A stretch of DNA of 64,000 bases. Source: Salibaculum halophilum. Its GTDB lineage: Bacteria; Pseudomonadota; Alphaproteobacteria; Rhodobacterales; Rhodobacteraceae. Shown here in pieces: positions 37,150 through 45,197 of this stretch (the stretch's first letter is position 1; every line of letters starts with the position of its first letter). A model generated the notes under the pieces. That model was given only the letters and a program-made list of their open reading frames with translations, did no database searches and had not been told where the DNA came from. The position numbers and the translations under genes are program-made. The stretch is taken from the NCBI RefSeq assembly GCF_002094885.1, contig NZ_MSIT01000006.1, positions 62,001 through 126,000 of the forward strand. Reading direction: 5' to 3'.

Positions 37150-38109
37150 ATGTCCCTGCCCACCGATTTCAATGACCGCATGCTGTCGCTGGGCCTGGCC
37201 CGGGTCGCCGAACAGGCCGCCATCGCCAGCGCCGACTGGATCGGCCGCGGCGACGAGAAAGCCGCCGACGAGGCCGCCGTCAACGCCATGCGCGACCAGC
37301 TCAACATGCTCGACATCCAGGGCACCGTCGTCATCGGCGAGGGCGAGCGTGACGAGGCGCCGATGCTCTTCATCGGCGAAGAGGTCGGCAACGGCCAGGG
37401 CCCGCACGTGGACATCGCGCTGGACCCGCTGGAGGGCACGACCCTGACGGCCAAGGACATGCCTAATGCGCTGACGGTGATCGCCATGGCCTCACGCGGG
37501 ACGCTTTTGCACGCGCCCGACACCTACATGGACAAGCTGGCGGTGGGGCCGGGCTACGCGCCCGGCGTGGTCACCCTGGCCATGTCGCCGGCCGAGAGGG
37601 TCGCAGCATTGGCCGCGGCCAAGGGCTGTGAGAGCAAGGACATCACCGTCTGCGTGCTCGAACGCCCGCGCCACGTGGACATGATCGCCGAACTGCGCGG
37701 CACCGGCGCGGCGGTGCGGCTGATCACCGACGGCGACGTCGCCGGGGTGATGCACTGCGCCGAGCCGGCCACGGGAATCGACCTCTACATGGGTCAGGGC
37801 GGCGCGCCCGAGGGCGTTCTGGCGGCCGCCGCGCTGAAATGCATGGGCGGGCAGATGTACGGCCAGCTGGTGTTCCGTGATGCGGCCGAACGCGCGCGCG
37901 CCGACACCGCCGGGATCACCGACCTCGACCGGGTCTACAGCCGCGACGACATGGTCACCGGCGACGTGATCTTCGCGGCCACGGGCGTAACCGACGGCTC
38001 GCTTCTGCCCGGCATCCAGCGCGAACCCGACAGCCTGACCACCGAGACGATTCTCATGCGGTCCAAGACCGGGTCGGTCCGGCGCATGCGCTACCGCAAC
38101 CCGATCTGA
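37150..38109 (+). CDS. glpX: Fructose-1,6-bisphosphatase class II
   Basis: 319 residues from the ATG at 37150; AAAGGA lies 9 bases upstream, which disfavours the GTG at 37144. Metal/substrate motifs GTVVIGEGERDEAPMLFIGE and IALDPLEGTTLTAKDMPNAL are the Li-sensitive phosphatase signatures. TYMDKLAVGP and GDVAGVMHCAEPATGIDLYM follow. It dephosphorylates fructose-1,6-bisphosphate in gluconeogenesis. A conserved order hom-glpX-recJ is, as I recall, common in roseobacters; here the next gene is the sulfur module. Confidence 0.96.
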   Translation: MSLPTDFNDRMLSLGLARVAEQAAIASADWIGRGDEKAADEAAVNAMRDQLNMLDIQGTVVIGEGERDEAPMLFIGEEVGNGQGPHVDIALDPLEGTTLTAKDMPNALTVIAMASRGTLLHAPDTYMDKLAVGPGYAPGVVTLAMSPAERVAALAAAKGCESKDITVCVLERPRHVDMIAELRGTGAAVRLITDGDVAGVMHCAEPATGIDLYMGQGGAPEGVLAAAALKCMGGQMYGQLVFRDAAERARADTAGITDLDRVYSRDDMVTGDVIFAATGVTDGSLLPGIQREPDSLTTETILMRSKTGSVRRMRYRNPI

Positions 38110-38164
38110 TTTTTATCAAGCGAAAACGGGGGCCTGGCGAACCCGACGCCGTTTCGCAGCGGGG

Positions 38165-38210
38165 AATACATCACAACACTTGCACATATTAAGTTTTTTA
38201 CATATGTATT
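38165..38210. promoter_or_regulatory. Candidate BigR/SqrR-type operator-promoter of the sulfide module
   Basis: The stretch is markedly AT-rich against a GC-rich background. AATACAT (38165-38171) is mirrored by ATGTATT (38204-38210), and an inner repeat ACATAT (38184-38189) pairs with ATATGT (38202-38207). Persulfide-sensing ArsR-type repressors (BigR, SqrR) bind AT-rich inverted repeats in front of homologous operons. No regulator gene lies in this window, so it would act from elsewhere. Confidence 0.5.
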
Positions 38211-38306
38211 GCTCCAAGCAGCCGACCGTGCTGCGGAAACCTGCAACACGAAACCGGGCGCGCGCCGCTGCAACGGCGCCGCCCCCGCTGGGGAACCGAC
38301 AGACCG

Positions 38307-38738
38307 ATGACCACGGAATTCACACCCTTCCTGTCGCTGTTCGGCGGGCTGCTGATCGGCAGTTCGACCGTGCTTTTGATGCTGACCCTGGGCCGCATCC
38401 TGGGCGCCACGGGCGTTCTGGCCGGGTTCCTGCAACCGGCCTCGGCCTCGGACTGGTCCTGGCGCGCGGCGCTGCTGGCCGGCATGGTGACGGCCCCCGC
38501 CCTGATGACGCTGGTGACCGGCCAGCAGCCGACCATCCAGGTGCCGGTGAGCACGCTGATGATGGTCCTCGGCGGCTTCATCGTCGGCATCGGGGTCACC
38601 TACGGCGCGGGCTGCACCAGCGGCCACGGCGTCTGCGGCATGGCGCGCTTTTCGCCGCGCTCGATCGCCGCGACCGTCACCTTCATGATCTTCACCGCGA
38701 TCACGGTCTACGTGGTCCGTCACGTAATCGGAGTCTAA
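38307..38738 (+). CDS. YeeE/YedE family membrane protein, PmpA-like
   Basis: 143 residues with about 4 membrane segments. It has the sulfur-compound motif [20 protein letters not shown], with two Cys facing the pore in characterised YeeE proteins, which import thiosulfate. In BigR-type operons this and the next gene encode the pair PmpA/PmpB, proposed to move sulfur compounds. First gene of the sulfide module. The start at 38307 has only a weak GGGGAA upstream. Confidence 0.88.
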   Translation: MTTEFTPFLSLFGGLLIGSSTVLLMLTLGRILGATGVLAGFLQPASASDWSWRAALLAGMVTAPALMTLVTGQQPTIQVPVSTLMMVLGGFIVGIGVTYGAGCTSGHGVCGMARFSPRSIAATVTFMIFTAITVYVVRHVIGV

Positions 38739-38742
38739 GCTC

Positions 38743-39192
38743 ATGATGCGCATCGTCTCGACCTACCTTATCGGCCTGATCTTCGGCATCGGCATCATGA
38801 TGTCCGGCATGGCCAACCCCGCCAAGGTTCTGAACTTCTTCGACGTTTTCGGCACCTGGGACCCGTCGCTCATCTTCGTGATGGGCGGGGCCATCCTGGT
38901 GGCCGCGCCGGGCTACTGGCTGGTGGTGGCGCGCCCGGCGGGCAAGCCGCTGATGGGAACGGCGTTTCACGTGCCGCAGAACCGCAAGCTGGACACCCGC
39001 CTGATAGCCGGCTCGGCCACCTTCGGCGTCGGCTGGGGGATCGCGGGCTTCTGCCCCGGTGGCGCCCTGCCCGCCGTCGGCACGCTCAACCCGGCCGTTC
39101 TGACATTCACCGCCGCGCTGATCGCCGGCATCTTCACCGCGAAGGCCACCCAGACCCTGACCGCGCGCCGCGCCGGCTCGGCCGCGGCCTGA
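38743..39192 (+). CDS. YeeE/YedE family membrane protein, PmpB-like
   Basis: 149 residues, four hydrophobic segments. The counterpart motif is TFGVGWGIAGFCPGGALPAV with the conserved Cys. The N-terminus LIGLIFGIGIMMSGMANPAKVLN matches DUF6691/YeeE second halves. Starts 4 bases after the first gene. Together the two correspond to a split YeeE channel. Confidence 0.88.
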   Translation: MMRIVSTYLIGLIFGIGIMMSGMANPAKVLNFFDVFGTWDPSLIFVMGGAILVAAPGYWLVVARPAGKPLMGTAFHVPQNRKLDTRLIAGSATFGVGWGIAGFCPGGALPAVGTLNPAVLTFTAALIAGIFTAKATQTLTARRAGSAAA

Positions 39193-39214
39193 CCCCGACC
39201 CAAAGGAACAGGAC

Positions 39215-40099
39215 ATGACCCACTATCCCGTCAACACCGACATCAAGCCCGAGGTCCAGGCGTTCTTCGACGACGCCACCAACACGATTTCCTATATCGT
39301 CAAGGACCCGACCTCGAACAGCGCGGCGATCGTCGACAGCGTCATGGACATCGACTATGCCGCCGGGCGCATCACCTACGATCACGCCGACGAACTGATC
39401 CGCCAGATCGAGGCCCAGGACCTGCAGCTTGAGTGGATCATCGAGACCCACGTCCACGCCGACCACCTCTCCGCCGCGCCCTACATCCAGGAAAAGATCG
39501 GCGGCAAGATCGGCATCGGCGCCAAGATCATGGTCGTGCAGGACACCTTCGGAAAGGTCTTCAACGAGGGCACCGAGTTCCAGCGCGACGGCAGCCAGTT
39601 CGACGCCCTGTTCGAGGACGGCGACACCTACATGGTCGGCAACATGCCCGTCTTCGCCATGTACACGCCCGGCCACACCCCGGCCTGCATGGTGCATGTC
39701 ATGGGCGATGCGGCCTTCGTCGGCGACACGCTGTTCATGCCCGACGGCGGCTCGGCTCGGGCGGATTTTCCCGGCGGCGACGCGGCCACGCTCTATGACA
39801 GCATCCAGAAGGTCCTCGCCCTGCCCGACGAGATGCGCCTGTTCATGTGCCACGACTACGGCCCGGGTGGCCGCGACATCGCCTGGGAAACCACCGTGGG
39901 CGAAGAGAAGGCCAACAACATCCACGTCGGCGGCGGCAAGACGAAAGAGGATTTCGTCAAGTTCCGCACCGAGCGCGACGCGCAGTTGGGCATGCCCAAG
40001 CTGATCATCCCCTCGCTGCAGGTGAACATGCGCGCGGGCGAGATCCCGACCGACAAGGACGGCAACCCGATGCTCAAGGTGCCGGTCAACGGGCTGTGA
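39215..40099 (+). CDS. blh: Persulfide dioxygenase / beta-lactamase-like hydrolase (Blh)
   Basis: 294 residues from the ATG at 39215, after AAAGGAACAGG. Metallo-beta-lactamase fold with the metal ligands in IIETHVHADHLSAAPYIQ (H79-x-H81-x-D83-H84) and MYTPGHTPACMV, plus GDTLFMPDGGSARADFPGGD and HDYGPGGRD. This is the ETHE1-related class that oxidises glutathione persulfide to sulfite and glutathione with oxygen. In BigR operons it is named Blh. Upstream of the SQR fusion, so it would process the persulfide that SQR makes. Confidence 0.9.
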   Translation: MTHYPVNTDIKPEVQAFFDDATNTISYIVKDPTSNSAAIVDSVMDIDYAAGRITYDHADELIRQIEAQDLQLEWIIETHVHADHLSAAPYIQEKIGGKIGIGAKIMVVQDTFGKVFNEGTEFQRDGSQFDALFEDGDTYMVGNMPVFAMYTPGHTPACMVHVMGDAAFVGDTLFMPDGGSARADFPGGDAATLYDSIQKVLALPDEMRLFMCHDYGPGGRDIAWETTVGEEKANNIHVGGGKTKEDFVKFRTERDAQLGMPKLIIPSLQVNMRAGEIPTDKDGNPMLKVPVNGL

Positions 40100-40137
40100 G
40101 CCCCGCGACCCCGCCCCCGAGAGCACAGGAGACGACA

Positions 40138-41811
40138 ATGCAATTCAACACCATCACCGAGGCGGTCACCGCCAGCCCGCAGGTCTGCCCCGATGACCTG
40201 ACGGCGATCAGGGAGGCGGGCTATCGCGCCGTCATCTGCAACCGCCCCGACGGCGAGGCGGCCGACCAGCCCACCTTCGAGGAGATTGAGGCGGCCGCAA
40301 ACAAGGCCGGCCTCGAGGCGCGCTACCTGCCCATCGTCGCCGGCAAGGTCAGCGACGAAGACGCCTCGGCGTTCGAGGCCGCGCTGACAGAACTGCCCGG
40401 GCCGGTCCTGGCCTATTGCCGGACCGGCACCCGCTCGGCGACACTGTGGTCGCTGGCCAGCGCCAACCGGCTGGACCCTAGCGAGATCCTGTCCAGGACC
40501 AAGGCCGCGGGCTATGACATGGCCGGGGTGGTGCGCCGCATCGTCAACGGCGGCAAGACGCCCACCGATACGGGGGATGCCAAGTACGACGTGGTGATCG
40601 TCGGCGGCGGCGCGGCGGGCATCGCCGCGGCGGCCTCGATCCTGCAGCGCCGGCAGGGGCTGGAGATCGCGCTGATCGACCCCGCCGACATCCATTACTA
40701 TCAGCCCGGCTGGACCATGGTCGGCGGCGGCGTCTTCGATGCCGCGACCACTGCCAAGACCATGGGCAGCCTGATCCCCAAGGGCGTGCATTGGCTCAAG
40801 TCCGCCGTCGCGGCCTTCGAGCCCAAGGACAACGCCGTGGTCCTCGATGGCTGCCGTGTGGTGAAATACGACCGGCTGATCGTGGCCCCGGGGCTGAAGC
40901 TCGACTGGGGCGCCGTGGACGGGCTGGTGGAGACGCTCGGCAAGAACGGCGTGACCTCGAACTACCGCTACGACCTGGCCCCCTACACCTGGGAACTGGT
41001 CAAGGGCCTGAAACAGGGCCGCGCGCTCTTCACCCAGCCGCCCATGCCGATCAAGTGCGCCGGCGCGCCGCAGAAGGCGATGTATCTGTCGGCCAACAAC
41101 TGGGAGGAAATGGGCGTTCTGGACAAGATCGACATCCAGTTCATGAATGCCGGCGGCGTGCTCTTCGGGGTCAAGGACTACGTGCCGGCCCTGGAAAGCT
41201 ACGTCGAACGCTACGGCGCGACCCTCAATTTCCACCACAACCTGATCGCGGTTGACGGCCCCGCCAAACAGGCGACCTTCAAGGTCAGCCCGCCGGAGGC
41301 GGAGGGGCGCGAAGTCACCGTCGATTTCGACATGATGCACGTCACGCCGCCGCAGACCGCGCCGGATTTCATCAAGGTCTCACCGCTGGCCGATGCCGCC
41401 GGCTGGGTCGACGTGGACCAGGCCACCCTGCGCCACAAGGCGTTCGACAACATCTGGGCGCTGGGCGACGTGATGAACGCCCCCAACGCCAAGACCGCCG
41501 CCGCCGCCCGGATGCAGGCCCCGGTGGTGGCCGACAACCTCGTGGCCGACATCGACGGGCGCGGGCCGCAGGTGCAGTACAACGGCTACGGCTCCTGCCC
41601 GCTGACAGTGGAAAAGGGCAAGATCGTCCTGGCCGAGTTCGGCTATGGCGGGGCTCTGCAACCGTCCTTTCCCAAGTGGCTGATCAACGGGCAGAAACCA
41701 TCGCGCCTGGCCTGGCTTCTCAAGGAACAGGTGCTGCCGCCTGTCTACTGGCGTGCCATGCTGCGGGGCCGCGAATGGATGGCCCGCCCCGAGAAGGTCA
41801 GCGCCAGCTGA
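40138..41811 (+). CDS. sqr: DUF442 phosphatase/sulfurtransferase domain fused to sulfide:quinone oxidoreductase
   Basis: 557 residues. Residues 1-140 form a DUF442 (TIGR01244) domain of the PTP-like fold with the loop AYCRTGTRSATLW; Cys94 sits in C-x5-R. After a linker, residues 150-557 form an SQR-type flavoprotein: FAD loop VVIVGGGAAGIAAAASI (GGGAAG), then the redox Cys pair, Cys307 in IKCAGAPQKAMYL and Cys487 in GYGSCPLTV. DPADIHYYQPGWTMVGGG and VDQATLRHKAFDNIWALGDV are SQR landmarks. It oxidises sulfide at the membrane to persulfide, feeding the quinone pool; the N-domain may hand sulfur to glutathione or to the dioxygenase. Confidence 0.9.
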   Translation: MQFNTITEAVTASPQVCPDDLTAIREAGYRAVICNRPDGEAADQPTFEEIEAAANKAGLEARYLPIVAGKVSDEDASAFEAALTELPGPVLAYCRTGTRSATLWSLASANRLDPSEILSRTKAAGYDMAGVVRRIVNGGKTPTDTGDAKYDVVIVGGGAAGIAAAASILQRRQGLEIALIDPADIHYYQPGWTMVGGGVFDAATTAKTMGSLIPKGVHWLKSAVAAFEPKDNAVVLDGCRVVKYDRLIVAPGLKLDWGAVDGLVETLGKNGVTSNYRYDLAPYTWELVKGLKQGRALFTQPPMPIKCAGAPQKAMYLSANNWEEMGVLDKIDIQFMNAGGVLFGVKDYVPALESYVERYGATLNFHHNLIAVDGPAKQATFKVSPPEAEGREVTVDFDMMHVTPPQTAPDFIKVSPLADAAGWVDVDQATLRHKAFDNIWALGDVMNAPNAKTAAAARMQAPVVADNLVADIDGRGPQVQYNGYGSCPLTVEKGKIVLAEFGYGGALQPSFPKWLINGQKPSRLAWLLKEQVLPPVYWRAMLRGREWMARPEKVSAS

Positions 41812-41907
41812 TCCCAGCCCCCGCCGGGCGCCGGTTTCGCCGGCTCCGCGGGCTGGCAGGCGCCCCTGCCCTGTCGGCCCGGTGTCCAATTGCAAAGGTC
41901 CCGCGTG

Positions 41908-43638
41908 ATGCGCGCATTGTCCAGATACCTGCCGATCCTGACCTGGGGTCGCACCTATGACCGCACCGCCCTGTCCAACGACATGGTGGCGGCGGTGATC
42001 GTCACCATCATGCTGATCCCGCAGTCGCTGGCCTATGCGCTGCTGGCCGGGCTGCCGCCCGAGGCGGGGATCTACGCCTCGATCGTGCCGATCATGCTCT
42101 ATTCCGTTTTCGGCACCAGCCGCGCGCTGGCCGTGGGGCCGGTCGCCGTCGTGTCGCTGATGACCGCCGCCGCCATCGGCGAGGTCGCCGAGCAGGGCAC
42201 CGCCGGCTATGCCGCCGCGGCGCTGACGCTGGCGGGGCTGTCCGGCGCGATGCTGCTGACCCTGGGGGTGCTGCGGCTGGGGTTCCTCGCCAACTTCCTG
42301 TCGCACCCGGTGATCGCGGGGTTCATCACCGCCAGCGGCATCTTAATCGCCACCAGCCAATTGTCGAGCATCCTCGGCATCGACGCCTCGGGCCATACCC
42401 TGCCGCATCTTCTGGAAAGCCTGTTCCACAACCTGTCGCAGATCAGCTGGATCACCCTGGCGATCGGCGCGGCGGCCACCGCGTTCCTGTTCTGGGTGCG
42501 CAAGGGCCTGAAACCGCTGCTGCTGCGCGCGGGCCTCGGCCCGCGGCTCGCCGACATCCTGACAAAGGCCGGGCCGGTCGCCGCCGTGGTCGTCACCACC
42601 CTGCTGGCCGGGGTGTTTCGGCTCGACAACGCCGGTGTGCAGATCGTCGGTGCGGTGCCGCAGGCGCTGCCGCCCTTCACCCTGCCCGACACCTCGATGG
42701 AGCTGATCCGCGCGCTGTTCCTGCCCGCGCTGCTGATCTCGATCATCGGGTTCGTCGAGTCGATTTCCGTCGCCCAGACCCTGGCCGCCAAGAAGCGCCA
42801 ACGCATCGACCCCGACCAGGAATTGATCGGGCTGGGCGCGGCCAACATCGGCGCGGCCTTTACCGGCGGCTATCCCGTCACCGGCGGCTTCGCCCGGTCG
42901 GTCGTGAATTTCGACGCGGGGGCCGAGACACCCGCGGCCGGGGCCTTTACCGCCGTGGGGCTGGCCATCGCCGCGGTGGCGCTGACCCCCCTGATCCACT
43001 TCCTGCCCAAGGCCACGCTGGCGGCCACGATCATCGTCGCGGTGCTCAGCCTTGTCGACCTGGGCATCCTCAAGCGCGCCTGGACCTATTCGCGCGCCGA
43101 TTTCGCCGCGGTGCTGGCCACCATCCTGCTGACCCTCGGGTTCGGCGTCGAAACCGGCGTGACCGCGGGCGTGGTCCTGTCTATCGCGCTGCATCTCTAC
43201 AAGACCTCGAAACCCCATGTGGCCGAGGTGGGCCGCGTCGCGGGGACCGAGCATTTCCGCAACATCCGCCGTCACCAGGTCGAGACACATCCGCGCGTCA
43301 TTACCCTTCGCGTGGACGAAAGTCTCTATTTCGCCAATGCGCGGTTCCTCGAGGATTACCTCTACGACCGCGTGGCCGGGGATGACGCGCTGTCGGACGT
43401 GATCCTGCAGTGCACCGCGATCAACGAGGTGGACATGTCCGCGCTGGAAAGCCTCGAGGCGATCAACACCCGCCTCAAGGATCTGGGCATCCGGCTGCAC
43501 CTGACCGAGGTCAAGGGCCCGGTGATGGACCGCCTGCGCCGGTCGCATTTCCTCGACGAGCTGGGCGGCAAGGTCTTCCTGACGCAGTATGCCGCCTGGA
43601 CGGAGCTGACCGGCGACGGGGCCACGCAGGCCGCGTGA
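41908..43638 (+). CDS. SulP family anion transporter with STAS domain
   Basis: 576 residues from the ATG at 41908 (AAAGG upstream; GTG at 41905 is an alternative). The membrane part has about 12 hydrophobic stretches, including SLAYALLAGLPPEAGIYASI and the SulP signature. Residues about 440-560 form the cytoplasmic STAS domain (ITLRVDESLYFANARFLEDY, AINEVDMSALESLEAINTRL). Located at the end of the sulfide module, it may move sulfite or sulfate produced by the dioxygenase. Its stop is directly followed by the convergent stop of the next gene. Confidence 0.92.
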   Translation: MRALSRYLPILTWGRTYDRTALSNDMVAAVIVTIMLIPQSLAYALLAGLPPEAGIYASIVPIMLYSVFGTSRALAVGPVAVVSLMTAAAIGEVAEQGTAGYAAAALTLAGLSGAMLLTLGVLRLGFLANFLSHPVIAGFITASGILIATSQLSSILGIDASGHTLPHLLESLFHNLSQISWITLAIGAAATAFLFWVRKGLKPLLLRAGLGPRLADILTKAGPVAAVVVTTLLAGVFRLDNAGVQIVGAVPQALPPFTLPDTSMELIRALFLPALLISIIGFVESISVAQTLAAKKRQRIDPDQELIGLGAANIGAAFTGGYPVTGGFARSVVNFDAGAETPAAGAFTAVGLAIAAVALTPLIHFLPKATLAATIIVAVLSLVDLGILKRAWTYSRADFAAVLATILLTLGFGVETGVTAGVVLSIALHLYKTSKPHVAEVGRVAGTEHFRNIRRHQVETHPRVITLRVDESLYFANARFLEDYLYDRVAGDDALSDVILQCTAINEVDMSALESLEAINTRLKDLGIRLHLTEVKGPVMDRLRRSHFLDELGGKVFLTQYAAWTELTGDGATQAA

Positions 43639-43926
43639 TCACCCTGTCGCGTCGCCCGTCTCGCCACCGGCGGGCTGGGGCACCGAGCTGTCGGGATGGT
43701 CGAATTCGTCCGGCGGTGCCGGTTCGCCCCGCACGCTGGGGTCGCAAGCCACCATGAGGCTGCCGCGGTCGCGGATGATCAGACCACCGCGGGCGCGGCA
43801 CTGCTCGAAGCTCATGCCGCCGCCGAGCACCATGTATTCGCGCACCCCGGCGCCGTTTTGCAGGGCCGCCTCGTCGCAGGCACCCAGCGCAAGACACCCT
43901 GCCACCACCGTGACTGCACCGCGCAT
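43639..43926 (-). CDS. Small putative lipoprotein
   Basis: 95 residues from the ATG at 43926, after GGAGGTGCGCG. The signal MRGAVTVVAGCLALGAC has lipobox A-L-G-A-C. Mature part: DEAALQNGAGVREYMVLGGG, SFEQCRARGGLIIRDRGSLM and VACDPSVRGEPAPPDEFDHP. Two conserved cysteines (SFEQC, MVACD) could pair. Unknown function. The stop codons of this gene and the SulP gene abut (TGA/TCA), without a terminator between them. Confidence 0.7.
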   Translation of the reverse strand: MRGAVTVVAGCLALGACDEAALQNGAGVREYMVLGGGMSFEQCRARGGLIIRDRGSLMVACDPSVRGEPAPPDEFDHPDSSVPQPAGGETGDATG

Positions 43927-43990
43927 CGCGCACCTCCGTTTCTTGCCCGACTCGCCCGCCATGGTAGCCCGCCGGGCGGCAGATGTCGCC

Positions 43991-45034
43991 TCAGTAGGGC
44001 ATGGGATGAGCGCGATGGGCGGCGTCGATATCCTCCAGCACCGCGTCCGACAGGGTCACCGCGTCGCCCGCCAGCAGGTGCACGAGTTGCGCCCGCGTCG
44101 TCGCCCCGACGATCACCGAAACGGGGAAGGGCCGCCTGCGCTGCCAGGCCAGGGCCATGTGCACCGGGTCCAGCCCGTGTTTTTCCGCCACGTCGAGGTA
44201 GGCCTGCACCGCCGGCAGCGCGCGCGGTGTCATGCGCCCGCCCAGGCTGGTGTTGGCCCCGTCCCGGCGCGATCCGGGCGGCGTCACGTCGCCCTGGTAT
44301 TTTCCCGTCAGAAGCCCCGCGGCCAGCGGCGAATAGGACAGCAGGGTGACGTCCTCGTTAACCGCCATCTCGGCCATGTCGGTGTCGTAAAGCCGGCAGA
44401 GCAGCGAATATTCGTTCTGCACGCTGGCCATGCGCGGCGCGCCGACCCTGTCGGCCATGTCGATCCAGCGGGTGCAGCCCCAGGCGCTTTCGTTGGACAT
44501 GCCGAAGGCGCGGATCTTGCCGGCCGTGCGGGCGCGTTCCAGCCCCTCCAGCACGCCGGCCATGTGGTCCATTGTCTGCTGGCGGTCCTGTCCCGAGGGA
44601 TCGTAGGTCCAGTTCTGGCGAAACATGTAGGAGCCGCGCATCGGCCAGTGCAACTGGTAGAGGTCGATCCAGTCGGTGCCCAGGCGGCGCAGCGAGGCGT
44701 CGATCAACGCCTCGATGTTGCCGGGGCCGTAGCCCTCGCCGTCGCGGATCATGCGGCTGTCGCCGCCCGCCTTGGTGGCCAGAACGACGTGGTCGCGCTT
44801 GCCGGTGTCGGCGAACCAGCGGCCGATCATTTCCTCGCCCTGCCCCACGGTTTCCCGGCGCACCGGGTTGACGGGATACATCTCGGCGGTGTCGAAAAAG
44901 TCGATTCCCGCCTCGAGCGCCATGTCCATCTGCGCGAAGGCATCCTCCTGCGGGGTCTGCGCCCCGAAGGTCATGGTGCCCAGGCACCAGTCGCTGACCT
45001 CGATCCCCGTGCGGCCCAGTTCCAGCCTGTTCAT
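43991..45034 (-). CDS. Aldo/keto reductase
   Basis: 347 residues from the ATG at 45034 (MNRLELGRTGIEVSDWCLGT). The Asp-Tyr-Lys-His tetrad is seen in IDFFDTAEMYPV, LATKAGG and LYQLHWP, and the NADPH region follows VSVIVGATTRAQLVHL. The length and IRAFGMSNESAWGCTRW fit the Tas group of protein-like reductases in E. coli. Substrate unknown. It is divergent from metG, with 163 bases between. Confidence 0.92.
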   Translation of the reverse strand: MNRLELGRTGIEVSDWCLGTMTFGAQTPQEDAFAQMDMALEAGIDFFDTAEMYPVNPVRRETVGQGEEMIGRWFADTGKRDHVVLATKAGGDSRMIRDGEGYGPGNIEALIDASLRRLGTDWIDLYQLHWPMRGSYMFRQNWTYDPSGQDRQQTMDHMAGVLEGLERARTAGKIRAFGMSNESAWGCTRWIDMADRVGAPRMASVQNEYSLLCRLYDTDMAEMAVNEDVTLLSYSPLAAGLLTGKYQGDVTPPGSRRDGANTSLGGRMTPRALPAVQAYLDVAEKHGLDPVHMALAWQRRRPFPVSVIVGATTRAQLVHLLAGDAVTLSDAVLEDIDAAHRAHPMPY

Positions 45035-45197
45035 GCGCCAACCCCTTTGCTGTCTGTTGGGCGCGACGATAACCGCCTGACCGGCAGCAACAAGGGGGCA
45101 CACGCCCGATAAGGCGTCGGTGAGCCGCCAGCCGGCCTCTGGTCCTTCGCGCCCGGAGCGATTACACCGGCGGCAAATCCAGCAACAGGCAGACCCC

